Assembly: GCF_018991925.1 (NCBI RefSeq)
Contig: NW_024737042.1
Coordinates: 17,919,589-17,983,588 of the forward strand
Direction of reading: 5' to 3'
Length of the DNA stretch: 64,000 nt
Source of the DNA: Homarus americanus
Lineage: Eukaryota; Arthropoda; Malacostraca; Decapoda; Nephropidae
Numbering within the stretch: the first letter of the stretch is position 1; each line of letters begins with the position of its first letter. Below, piece by piece: positions 54,831-64,000 of the stretch. The notes below the pieces were generated by a model that worked only from the letters and a program-made list of their open reading frames with translations, ran no database searches and was not told the DNA's origin. Position numbers and translations under genes: made by a program.

Positions 54831-55554
54831 CTCTGGCATTCAAAAACCCAATCCTTGGTTACTGCACAAGTGAAAGTTGTACGGACAATGACCTACTTGA
54901 AAAAAAAAAGCAGATCACACAAAAGAAAAAAATGTGCTAACTTGAAAATGTAAAAATTCGAAGATATTAACACCTACTGCTGTGCCCTCTTTGCTTACAA
55001 ATCTATCAATCAGTTGCTTGACAATAATTATTTCCAGTTCCGGAATAATCAGAGATACAACTTAAGGCACCCAGAGCTACTAAGACCACCCCCTCCCCTC
55101 CTGCACTCCTCTCAGTCCCAGACCTCCATAAAATATCATGGTGTGAAGGTGTGAAACAACTTACTCCCACCCATCCGAGCAAAGACTATGTTCCCTTCCT
55201 TTAAATCATCTAAAAAATATCTATTGTCTAAGTATTAATATTTCTTGCAATACCTAATATATATATACCTGCTCTTATTGTACCATCAAAACCGTTTATC
55301 TGAAATTATCATGTTAATAGATAAGAAATTATCATTGCAATAAATATATTTGCTAACTAGACATAATCCTGACAGCTCTGTCCTCTTGTTCAACCTTAAT
55401 ACTGTACAACCCATGTTGTACTGCTCCCCCATTATATTTATGTTTTTCATTTCCACTGTAATTTATGTATAATCTATTTATATAAAACGAAGAAGTATGT
55501 TTGTGTGTTTGTTTGTGTGTCCGTACGAGGATCTCGGAAACTACTTTACCGATC

Positions 55555-55915
55555 TGTAGTGATGATGGATGGTGTTATATGTAGTGATGATGGATGGTGT
55601 TATATGTAGTGATGATGATGGATGGTGTTACATGTAGTGATGATGGATGTAGTTATATGTAGTGATGATGGATGTTGTTATATATAGTGATGATGGGTGG
55701 TATTACATGTAGTGATGATGGATGGTGTTATATGTAGTGATGATGGATGATATATGTAGTGATAATGGGTGGTGTTATATGTAGTGATGATGGGTGGTGT
55801 TATATGTAGTGATGATCGATGGTGTTATATGTAGTGATGATGGATGGTGTTATATGTAGTGATGATGAATAGTGTTATATGTAGTGATGATGGATGGTGT
55901 TATATGTAGTGATGA
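55555..55915. repeat. 25-bp minisatellite in Helitron 1
   Basis: About 14 copies of GTAGTGATGATGGATGGTGT plus TATAT. The same unit is used in Helitron 2. Confidence 0.95.
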
Positions 55916-55975
55916 TTCGACAATAAAATAATAACAGTTTAATGCTAAAAAAATATACTTTGCTGCAACGTTGTA

Positions 55976-56755
55976 GTGAAAAACATGGTGGAACTTACAT
56001 ACACCATTAATGAACTATTGATCTTTGGCCTTACAGGGTTCTACATGTACTCCATTGAGTGGCAGAAACGAGGTCTACCACATGCCCATGTCTTGCTCTG
56101 GCTGAAAGAGAAACTTCGACCGAACATGATTGACAACTGCCTACGAGTAGAGTTTCCTAATCCAGAAGAAGATCCAATTCTCTATGAGATTATCAAGAAG
56201 CAAATGATTCATGGGCCATGTGGACCATTCAACAGACACTCTCCATGCATGAAAGATGGACGTTGCACCAAAAACTTCCCAAAAGACCTGATAAAGGATA
56301 CTCAGAGTGGAGAAGATGGCTATCCTCAGTACAGGAGAAGAGCGCCAGGCGATGGAGGTCTTACAGCAGTATTACGACCTGGAACAGACAGAGAAATAAC
56401 AGTAGACAACAAATGGGTGGTCCCCTACAATCCTCTTTTGAGTAAAGCATTTAATGCGCACATCAATGTAGAGTTCTGCAATTCAGTCAGGTCCATCAAG
56501 TATGTCTGCAAATACGTCAACAAAGGCTCTGACCAAGCGATCTTTGCATTGGAAATGGATGTAAATCATGATGAGGTGACACGGTTTCAGCAAGGTCGTT
56601 ATATATACAGCAATGAAGCCCTATGGAGAATTTTTAATTTTTCCCATACACGAACGATGTCCAACAGTAGTTCATCTGGCTGTTCACCTGGAAAATGGAC
56701 AAAGAGTTTATTTCACAGAAGAGTCCCTCCAAAATTAAATGGCAAATCCTGCTGA
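55976..56755 (+). pseudogene. Helitron Rep (HUH endonuclease) fragment
   Basis: Contains YSIEWQKRGLPHAHVLLWL with the HUH motif PHAH at residues 35-38, a zinc-like cysteine set (GPCGPFNRHSPCMKDGRCTK), and SIKYVCKYVNKGSDQAIF, in which Tyr176 and Tyr180 are the two catalytic tyrosines of the Y2 Rep. In Helitrons this domain nicks and joins DNA strands for rolling-circle transposition. The N-terminal part before the HUH motif is reduced to a few dozen residues, so the protein is truncated at its start. The frame ends at a stop at 56753-56755. The ORF2 frame starting at 56739 overlaps by a frameshift. Confidence 0.92.
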
Positions 56756-57365
56756 TACGACCCTCACTGCATTCTTCAAGCTTTCACAGGAAGATGAGTT
56801 TGCTCAAATACTCCTGTATGTTGACGTACCCAAGTTCTACATAAGGCAGGCTTCAATGAAAAAGTTCCAGAGAAGAGCTCAAGGATCCGATGTTGAAGGA
56901 TATCCAGGGATAAAGTCAGGCAATGCTTTGGGACGTGTCTACACAGTTCACCCCAACAACTTTGCATGCTATTGTTTGAGACTACTTTTGCACCACATCC
57001 TTGGCCCAACATCATATGCAGCACTCAAAACAGTGAATGGACAAGTTTTCAGAACCTATCAGGAAGCGTGCAATCTCCTTGGCCTACTGGAAGATGATGG
57101 TCACTGGAATGACACATTAAAAGAGGCAGCAGCTACTCAATCGCCAATGAGAATGAGGAACCTGTTTGCCATCATGATTGCTACATGTGGACTTTTAAAC
57201 CCAAGCCAGCTCTGGAAAAACTACCAAGAAAGTCTTTCAGAGGATCTGCTTCATCAAGCAAGAAGAGAACATCCTGGTCAAGAGATTGAGTTCATGGATG
57301 ACATGTTCAACAGGGCTCTGATCATGTTGGAAGACAAAGTGATGGAGGTATGCGGAAAAACCTGA
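56739..57365 (+). pseudogene. Helitron Rep-helicase linker region
   Basis: About 208 codons, with FFKLSQEDEFAQILLYVDVP, GSDVEGYPGIKSGNALGRVY, TVHPNNFACYCLRLLLHHIL and RTYQEACNLLGLLEDDGHWN. This is the conserved part between Rep and helicase in metazoan Helitron proteins (ALGRV, CYCLRLLL). It follows the Rep frame by a frameshift and runs into the helicase frame at 57350. Confidence 0.88.
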
Positions 57366-58108
57366 CTGATTTTGGATTGCCTTCCCCAAACCGAGAAGAA
57401 CCAGTAGTTGCAAATAAGGAGTTGCTCAGAGAGACAGACTACTCAGTTGAAGTTCTGGTGAATTTTCTTGAAGAAAATGAGCCTCACCTGGTGCCTGATC
57501 AAGCAAATGCTTATGAACAGGTCCTGCAAGCGATACAAGCGGAGCAGGGAGGTATGATCTTTTTCGATGCACCTGGCGGGACAGGAAAAACATTCCTGAT
57601 CAACCTTCTGATGGCCAAAGTACGTCATCAGAGGAAAATTGCTCTTGCTGTGGCATCCTCAGGCATTGCTGCAAGACTGCTAGAAGGAGGACGTACTACA
57701 CGCTCAACTTTTAAACTGTCTCTCAACCTCGCTCACAATGAGAATCCAGTGTGCAACATCAAAAAAGGATCGGCAAAGGCAAAACTCTTAGAAAAATGCA
57801 GCCTCATAGTCTGGGATGAATGCACTATGTCTCACAAGTTAGCGTTTGAAGCATCGGACAGCACCTTGCAAGACCTGCTATTTGAATTCAAGCGACTTCA
57901 GTTCCCGGTTAAAGTGAGCTTTGCCATGACCATCTACAAAAGCCAGGGATTGTCCCTAATGATGGGTGGCCTAAACCTGGTGTTTCCTTGCTTCTCTCAT
58001 GGACAGTTCTATGTTGGATGTTCCAGAGTGGGAACTGGCAAAAATCTGTACATACTTGCTACAAATGGCAAAACCAAAAATGTGGTCTACCTTAATGCAC
58101 TACAGTGA
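57350..58108 (+). pseudogene. Helitron Pif1-like helicase, internally deleted
   Basis: 252 codons. Walker A GGTGKT (residues 76-81), Walker B-type WDEC (155-158), then a direct jump at about residue 175-178 from DSTLQDL to LFEFKRLQFPVKVSFAMTIY. YKSQG and FYVGCSRVGTGKNLYILAT are the C-terminal helicase motifs. Motifs between Walker B and the TIxKSQG region, normally well over 150 residues, are missing without a frameshift. The ORF ends at TGA at 58106-58108, about 36 bases before the Helitron end. ATP binding may be kept, but the helicase cannot be functional. Confidence 0.92.
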
Positions 58109-58199
58109 GACAATGTGGAGCCTCCCGGAAGGCGGCGATTCCGCTAGTACTTATAATATAAATGTAACCATTATTAAAAATAAATTAAATAATCTTCTA

Positions 58200-58228
58200 T
58201 CTATATATATAAAACAAAGAAGTATATC

Positions 58229-58263
<35 letters not shown>

Positions 58264-59113
58264 GTGTCCGCACGAGAATCTCGGAAACTACTTTACCGAT
58301 CTGTGGTGATGATGGATGGTGTTATATGTAGTGATTTTGGATGGTGTTATATGTAGTGATGATGGATGATGATGTTATACGTAGTGATGATGGATGTTGT
58401 TATATGTAATGATGATGGATGATGTTATATGTAGTGATGATGGATGATGTTATATGTAGTAATGATGGATGCTGTTATATGTAGTGATGATGGGTGGTGT
58501 TATATGTAGTGATGATGGATGGTCTTATAGGTAGTGATGATGGATGGTGTTATATGTAGTAGTGGTGGCGACGGTGGTAGTGACAGTGGTAGTGGTGGTG
58601 ATGGTAATAGCAGCATGTTTGTGGTGATAGTGGTGGTGGTAGAGACTGGTTGATAGTAGTGGTAATGATGGTTGTGGTAATAATGATGGTGGTAGTAGTG
58701 GTGGTAGTGATGATGGTGGTAGTAGTGATGGTGGTGCTACATGCATGTAGTGATGATGGATGTTGTTATATGTAGTGATGATGAGTGGTGTTATATGTAG
58801 TGATGATGGATGGTGTTATATGTAGTGATGACGGATGGTGTTACATGTAGTGATGATGGATGATGTTATGTGTAGTAATGATGGGTGGTGTTATATGTAG
58901 TGATTATTAGATAATAAAATAATAACAACTTAATGCTAATAAAATATAATTTGTAATGAAAAACATGGTGGAACTTACATTCACTTTTAATGAACTATTG
59001 ATGGAAGAAGAAGTTTTGGGGACTGAACAGTGAGACAATGTGGAGCCTTCAGGAGGGTGGCGTCCTACCGTGTCCTAGAGGATGACCCGCCCGGAGGGCG
59101 GCGATTCTGCTAG
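58200..59113 (+). mobile_element. Helitron 2, non-autonomous with minisatellite
   Basis: 5' end TCTATATATATAAAACAAAG. The 3' end has a perfect hairpin CCGCCCGGAGGGCGG (6-base stem, GGA loop) eight bases before CTAG at 59110-59113. It has no coding. The middle is made of the 25-bp minisatellite shared with Helitron 1, plus a GTGGTAGTAG-rich stretch (58560-58735). It sits about 50 bases after Helitron 1. Part of those 50 bases (about 58,165-58,199) is not explained by the family E empty site, so the left boundary could be earlier. Confidence 0.85.
58300..58915. repeat. 25-bp minisatellite in Helitron 2
   Basis: Unit GTAGTGATGATGGATGGTGT plus TATAT, split by a GGTGGTAGTAGT-rich triplet region. 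Confidence 0.93.
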
Positions 59114-59384
59114 TAAACGAATAAAATAACTTATATTGAAGTGATAACCGTGGTAATATTCCGACATGTTCTTATTACCACCATGCTATGTGCACTATTC
59201 CAGATGATAGTAATTGATACATAATACTTCCTTGAGATAAATGATTGAACAGTATATATCAGGTGCCTACAGGAGAGCTCAGGTTCTCAACTGGCTCAGC
59301 CATGTTAATATTGTTATTATTATCCACTCTGTATCTGTGTTTTCTGGCTAAATAAACTGTTTCAATTCAATTCAATTCAACATC

Positions 59385-60500
59385 AAAACTCAGTTAAGCT
59401 CACGGCAGCCCTGACTGATCACATAATAGCTCAGAACGCAGCAGGTGAGGTGGATACCAGGGAAGTAAACAAGATTCGACGGTCCATTAAGACAGAACGA
59501 CAGCACGGCCAAAGTGATAAGTTGCATCAACTGTTGCTGCAAGTACCATAGAATTAAAAAAAAGTAGCTATAGCGCAGGAGGTGGGCGCCAAAGAACTGG
59601 TTTACTACGTTACCGATAAGGGCAAATAGTTTCAGTCTCAATATACTACAATTTACAGATGCCTTTGCTCTAAGGTACGGTACCCCAGTAGAATATTTGC
59701 CCTCCCAATGCGTGTCTGGCTCTTCCTATGACGTCGATCACGCCAAGGTGTGCAAGAAAGGGGGCTTCATATGCATGAGGCATGACGAAGTAAGGGATCT
59801 CACAGCAAATATGTTGAATTAAATCTGTCGTGATGTCAGGGTAAAAACGACCCTCTTTCTATTGGACGGTGAGAAATTCCAACATAGGACTTCAAACACA
59901 TCCAATGAAGCCCGTGTTGACGTCAGTGCTCGAGGATTCTGGACGCGGGGACAGTGAGCCTTCTTCCACATCAGGATTTTTTATCCCATAGGCTGCATGT
60001 CTCTGTAACTTAGCTCTCGATGTTGCCCACAGGAGGAACGAGAACGACAAGATAAGGGCATATGGGGAGAGAATTCAGAACGTTGATCAAGGCAGCTTCA
60101 CTCCTCTGGTGCTCAGAACCTCTGGTGGGATGGGACCAAGTGCAAGATGCTTCTACGCCAGACTCGCGGAGGTGCTATCCGAACAGAAGCAGCAGCCCAG
60201 AAGTTATGTTACAGCCTGGATGAGATGTGGATTGTCCTTCTCTCTCCTTAGGTCTGCATTGCTTTGCCTCAGGGGAACGAGAGCATCGGCCCCAAAGACG
60301 ACAACAGTTGCAGATATTGACTATGAGGCAACAGTCACTGAATGCCGCATAGTTCTGCGGCTCAACTAACTCAACACAGCTAGGATAGCTACTTATGTAT
60401 TAGTATATTTAATTTTAAGGTAATAAAATGGCGTCGAAGGTGTGGCTATTGGGCAAGGCTGGAGGCTACGTTCTTAAAAAAAAAATTGTAGTAGTAGTAG
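59385..60500 (+). pseudogene. Family F: zinc-finger/endonuclease region and 3' end
   Basis: In frame pieces: IKTERQHGQSDKLHQLLLQV near 59,480, FTDAFALRYGTPVEYLPSQC (59,660), DHAKVCKKGGFICMRHDEVR DLTANML (59,745-59,815), EARVDVSARGFWTRGQ (59,910), then REDS-type NDKIRAYGERIQNVDQGSFT and SYVTAWMRCGLSFSLLRSAL (60109-60369), stop, and a 3' UTR with GGTAATAAAATGGCGTCGAA and a GTA-repeat end. C-x-C...H...C plus a RxDV/FxxIRIF pattern suggests a zinc finger and a PD-(D/E)XK-like nuclease, as in restriction-like endonuclease retroelements. Stops at 59,575 and elsewhere inactivate it. I do not assign a named clade. Confidence 0.7.
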
Positions 60501-60510
60501 TGTGTGTGTG

Positions 60511-60564
<54 letters not shown>

Positions 60565-60605
60565 TGTGTGTGTGTGTGTGTCTGTGTGTGTGTGTGTGTG
60601 CGTGC
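60501..60605. repeat. (GT)n microsatellite, ~105 bp
   Basis: GT with a few CT/C interruptions, directly following the GTA end of family F. Confidence 0.97.
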
Positions 60606-60829
60606 ACAGGGTGGTGTAATGCGTCTAATGTGGCAGTATTATGTTAGTGTTATGGTGTAAGCACTGCTTGTTTTTTCTTGCTTTCAGCTACCACAGATGG
60701 GTAGCCCTCGTGGTGAGCAGTACACAGAATCTTCACCATCAAGACTCCTGCTGTGCCTCCTCTTGGCAACACACGGTAGAAAACATAATGATAATCACAG
60801 AATAAAATAAAAACAAATTATACAACTTT

Positions 60830-62320
60830 TTTTGATGGCTGCATGGAATGTCAGGACCCTTTTGGGTACTGGCACAAATGAGTTTCCTGAAAGAAGAACC
60901 CCTTTGTGACTTAGACCTCTCTAGGCATAACATCGACATAGCAGCCATTAGTAGGTCCCGGCTCCCAGACGAGGGTCGACTCACAGAACGGGGCTTCGGG
61001 TATCCCTTCTTCTGGAAGGGTACGACTGCTGCAGAGAGATAAAGCATTTATGGAGTAGAATTTATAGGCTAACTGAATGCTTATTGGGATCAACGAGCGC
61101 CTCATGACACTCCGAATCCCACTGAATCATTCACTGCATACCTTCTTATTAGTGTATATGCCCCAATACTGGATGCAGAGGATGACATAAAAGAGGCCTT
61201 TTATGCCAACCTTGATAGAGTGCTAACCTCTATCCGCAGAGAAGATAAAGTTGTGCTCCTAGGTGACTAAAATGCCAGAGTTGGCTTATGATGCTGACAT
61301 ATGGCAGGGAACCATAGGGAGGAACGGAGTAGGCAGGTGTAATCCCATCAGCCTCAGCAAATGTGCTGAACACAACCTCACTATCACCAACACCTTTTTT
61401 AAGCAGGCCATTAAGTTCAGGGGATTCGCGGCAACACCCACGATCCAAAACATTGGCCCCTCATTTACTACATAATAGTCAGAGAAAGAGATCGCCGAGA
61501 TGTCCTCATCACCCGTTCCATGTGCGGCTCTGACCACTGTGACATAGATCATTGGCTCGTTAGTGCCAAACTCTCCCTTCACGTTGCCCCAAAACGGCGC
61601 AGGCAAAAAGCCTTCATAAGAGGTTTTAACTCCGAGCGACTGGAGGATCAAGTTGTAAAACATGCTTTAAGAGAGAAGCTGAACGATAGGTTGATAAACT
61701 CAAAACAAACAACCTAAATCCGAGTGGCGAATGGGGTATCCTCGATGCTGCCATGACAAAATCCCTCAGCTAGACCCTAGGCCAGATCAAAAGAAAACAC
61801 CAGGATTAGTTTGATGAAATCAACGCACTCCTAGGTGGTAAACGTGCTGACTGGCAAAACAACCCTCAGTCTCGGACCAAAGCTGATACCTTCCACGAAA
61901 AGAAACAGGCGAATTTCACAAACTAATGAGCGAATAGTGGAAAAATATTGCGTGTGAAACGCAACAATTTGTGGATCAACAGAAGATGGCCAAATTACTC
62001 ATGGCACGGCTCCCCTCTGCTCATTTGAAGGTAACACCCTAATTAAAGACGAAGAAGGCATCCTTCAGTGCTGGAAAGGACACTACTATTCGCTGCTCAA
62101 TCAAAACACTGACGTGGATGTCCTGACTACACAGCAGGTCACTCAACACCCTGAGCTGACCCAGGATGAGGTAGCTACTGTCATTGAACAGATGAAAGAT
62201 AACAAATCCACAGGGCCATATGGAATCCCAAGCCGAGGTGGAAAAAGCAGGAGGACCTCTGCTTACCAGCCGTTTCCATTCTCTCCTGGAGAATATAATT
62301 ATGGTAAAAAGAAGAAAAAT
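60830..62320 (+). pseudogene. Family D LINE: endonuclease and start of RT
   Basis: WNVRTLLGTGTNEFPERR-like start (60,840), DLSRHNIDIAAISRSRLPDE (catalytic Glu region altered to SRSR), GRLTERGFGYPFFWKG, LLISVYAPILDAEDDIKEAF (61,140-61,200), KVVLLGD (followed by a stop where NARVG is expected), WQGTIGRNGVGRCNPISLSK, EHNLTITNTFFKQAIKFRGF and MCGSDHCDIDHWLVSAKLSL (61520, the catalytic SDH region). DEVATVIEQMKDNKSTGPYG at 62,170 is the RT entry. The copy is cut at about 62,320 by a reversed family B end. Confidence 0.85.
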
Positions 62321-62354
62321 TCCAAGCTTTTAAAGACGTCTTCATCGTCAATAT

Positions 62355-62685
62355 TTATAAGAACATAAGAATGGAAGAAACCCCCAGCTGACCTGTTGGC
62401 CCATACTGGGCAGCCCCGTTTACACCCAACCCCATCGCTCATATATCCATCCAACCTATGTTTGAAGCTATCCAGCATATTCGAGTTATTGATGATGTTT
62501 GGCAACTTGTTCCACTCATCTACTACTCTATTTACAAACTAATAATTATCTGTCTCGCGCCTAAATCTAATTTTCTATAATTTAAAATCATTGCTACGAG
62601 TTCGCTCATGGTTGGATAGTTTGAGTACCCTTGTTATGCCACTTTTGTTTAGCCCTGACTTCTATTTATACACCTCGATTGCCGG
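62355..62685 (-). mobile_element. Family B 3' end, reverse strand
   Basis: Reversed it ends GGGCCAACAGGTCAGCTGG and CTTATGTTCTTAT, with coding remnants NIINNSNMLDSFKHRLDGYM. It matches 14443-14582 and the end of the full-length element. Confidence 0.85.
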
Positions 62686-64000
62686 TTGCCGGTGTGTTAT
62701 CCAGGTTGGATGCGAATAAGGCTCATGGACCGGACGGAATATTCCCTCGTGTTCTGAGGGAGTGTGCTGAAGCCCTGGCCCCTGTGCTTGCTCGCCTCTT
62801 TCGCCTCTGCCTCAAAACTCAAACTTTTCCTTCTTCTTGGAAGCATGCCTTGGTTCAGCCCATCCCAAAGAAGGGTGATCATTCTAATCTCTCTAACTAT
62901 CGCCCCATTGCCCTAACTTCTTCCCTCTCTAAGATTTTCGAAACTATCTTGAACTCCCATTTTCTCCGTCACCTTGAACGCCTTTCTCTTTTGTCGGATC
63001 ACCAATATGGCTTTCGCCAGGCGAGATCTACTGATGATCTGCTCTCCTATTGCACACATCTTTGGTCATCCTCTCTTAGGGATTATGGGGAAACTTTCTT
63101 TGTGGCCCTCCACATCTCCAAAGCATGTGACAGGGTATGGCACAAGTCTTTGCTATCTAAACTTCCCTCTTTTGGTTTCTCTCCCCTACTTTGTTTTCTC
63201 ATCTCTAGCTTCCTTGAGAACCGATCCATGGCAGTTTTTGCCGAGGGATCGAGCTCTCGCTCTTTCTCTACCAGTGGTGGTATCCCACAGGGTTCTTTTC
63301 TTTCACCTACTCTCTTTCTTCTTTTTATCAATGATTTACTTCACACTACAACTAATTCTACCCATTCTTACGCTGATGATTCTACTCTTCACTCTTCTTC
63401 ACATTTTCCCATTTCTCCTAACTCTCAAACTAGAGCTGTCTCTAGAACTGATATCATTACTTCTATCAATGCGGATCTGTGCAGCATCCCTGAATGAGGA
63501 GGTATTAATTTGGTTAAGTTCAATAGTAATAAAACTCAATATTTACTAATTACACTTTGTAAATTAGACGATGTCCCACCAATTACATTTCAGGACGCTA
63601 TCATCCTGCCAAATTCTGAAATAAATATGTTAGACCTAACCATTTCCTCCAATATGTCCTGGAAATCACACACCCCTAACATAGCTAAGGCTCCCTCCCG
63701 AAAGTTGGGAATACTGTACAGATGCCGTAGCTACTTCACTCCTGAGCAGTTGTTCCAAGTATATAAGGGATTCATTCGTCCTAACTTGGAGTACTCCTCT
63801 CATATCTGGGATGGCTCTTCTTCTGCCCAACTATTAGATAGGGTGGAATCAAAGGCATTTGGACTTAGTAACTCTCCTCCTTTAAGAGACAATCTCTCTT
63901 CCCCTTCTCTTCGCCGCAATGTTGCTTCACTCTCTCTCTTTTGCAGGTACTTAGATTGGCAATGTTCGGTGGATTTGGCATCCTGTGTACCGCCGGCAAG
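62686..64000 (+). pseudogene. Family A LINE RT, runs off the window
   Basis: The frame 62631-63497 reads LSRLDANKAHGPDGIFPRVL, HALVQPIPKKGDHSNLSNYR, HQYGFRQARSTDDLLSYCTH, VALHISKACDRVWHKSLLSK (catalytic Asp of DISKAF changed to H), GGIPQGSFLSPTLFLLFIND and SYADDSTLHSSSHF (A-D-D intact). A TGA at 63,495 follows. The frame then continues FNSNKTQYLLITLCKLDDV to the ORF2 C-terminus (VASLSLFCRYLDWQCSVDLA) at the window edge. It is the uninterrupted reference for the solo LTR site (63813-63825). Confidence 0.92.

Larger units (their letters stand above)
55473..58147 (+). mobile_element. Helitron 1 (2,675 bp)
   Basis: 5' end TCTATTTATATAAAACGAAG. The 3' end has an imperfect hairpin (CCTCCCGGAAGGCGG) eight bases before CTAG at 58144-58147. 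It sits between A and T with no target duplication. The empty site, TATATATATACTTATAAAAT, is present at about 38,690-38,715 in family E copy 1. It carries a HUH-Rep and helicase remnant and a 25-bp minisatellite (55555-55915). Confidence 0.92.
52206..59381 (+). mobile_element. Family E LINE copy 2, with two nested Helitrons
   Basis: 5' UTR segment (52206-52290), endonuclease (52277-53160), linker (53217-53582), RT (53740-54830), C-terminus to about 55,240, and 3' UTR. The UTR is interrupted at 55473 by Helitron 1 and again at about 58,200 by Helitron 2. It resumes at 59114 and ends with TAAATAAACTGTTTCAATTC repeated as TTCAA. Without the Helitrons the element is about 3.6 kb. Confidence 0.92.

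Overview
This is eukaryotic nuclear DNA made almost entirely of repeats. I found no intact host gene. The best guess is an arthropod, probably a decapod crustacean. The reasons are a ~0.9 kb interstitial array of degenerate TTAGG (the arthropod telomere unit), a very high density of long CA, TA, TTA and TC microsatellites and minisatellites, and many decayed non-LTR retrotransposon families. The taxon is inferred, not proven.

I use working names for the retroelement families. A is Jockey-like with a poly(A) tail. B is CR1-like, with an SGNH esterase in ORF1 and a TTCTTATG-type tail. C has an EN+RT ORF, a 3' UTR ending in AATAAA, and a (TTA)n tail. D is RTE/BovB-like, with EN and RT. E is CR1/L2-group, with a TTCAA tail. 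F has a C-terminal zinc-finger plus PD-(D/E)XK-like region. There is also a Penelope-like element, a solo LTR, two Helitrons, a mariner relic, MITEs and tRNA-derived SINE heads.

Layout. 1-2.3 kb: degenerate satellite. 3.0-6.4 kb: a 2.68 kb DNA transposon nested in a short Tc1-like element. 7.0-11 kb: minisatellites, the TTAGG array, a GC-rich minisatellite, then CCTAA-like sequence in the opposite orientation. 11.2-12.8 kb: a THAP-domain start cut by a mariner relic, an orphan ORF fragment, and a perfect 52-bp palindrome. 14.4-22.5 kb: several family B copies, including one nearly full-length element (16.8-20.9 kb) carrying a MITE. 23.5-26 kb: an 18-bp minisatellite and an older diverged repeat. 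27.2-28.7 kb: Penelope-like element. 28.7-32.8 kb: microsatellites and a 1.9 kb minisatellite. 32.3-34.3 kb: family C and D fragments. 34.5-35.7 kb: SINE heads and a MITE. 35.8-39 kb: family E copy 1. 39.2-41.6 kb: family A containing a solo LTR. 42.7-44.6 kb: two tandem ~0.96 kb composite units. 44.7-45.6 kb: family F and C fragments. 47.8-48.6 kb: 21-bp minisatellite with higher-order structure. 48.8-51.2 kb: family C. 52.2-59.4 kb: family E copy 2, split by two Helitrons. 59.4-64 kb: families F, D, B and A, the last running off the window.

The genes do not form a pathway. They are replication and integration modules of selfish elements, all damaged. The most useful property of the window is that several insertions can be checked against an uninterrupted relative in the same window: Helitron 1 in family E and the solo LTR in family A. 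This fixes their boundaries and target-site behaviour without a database. The most unusual structure is the tandem pair of composite units at 42.7-44.6 kb, each with a LINE-type 3' tail, an internal VNTR and a LINE 5'-UTR-like segment.
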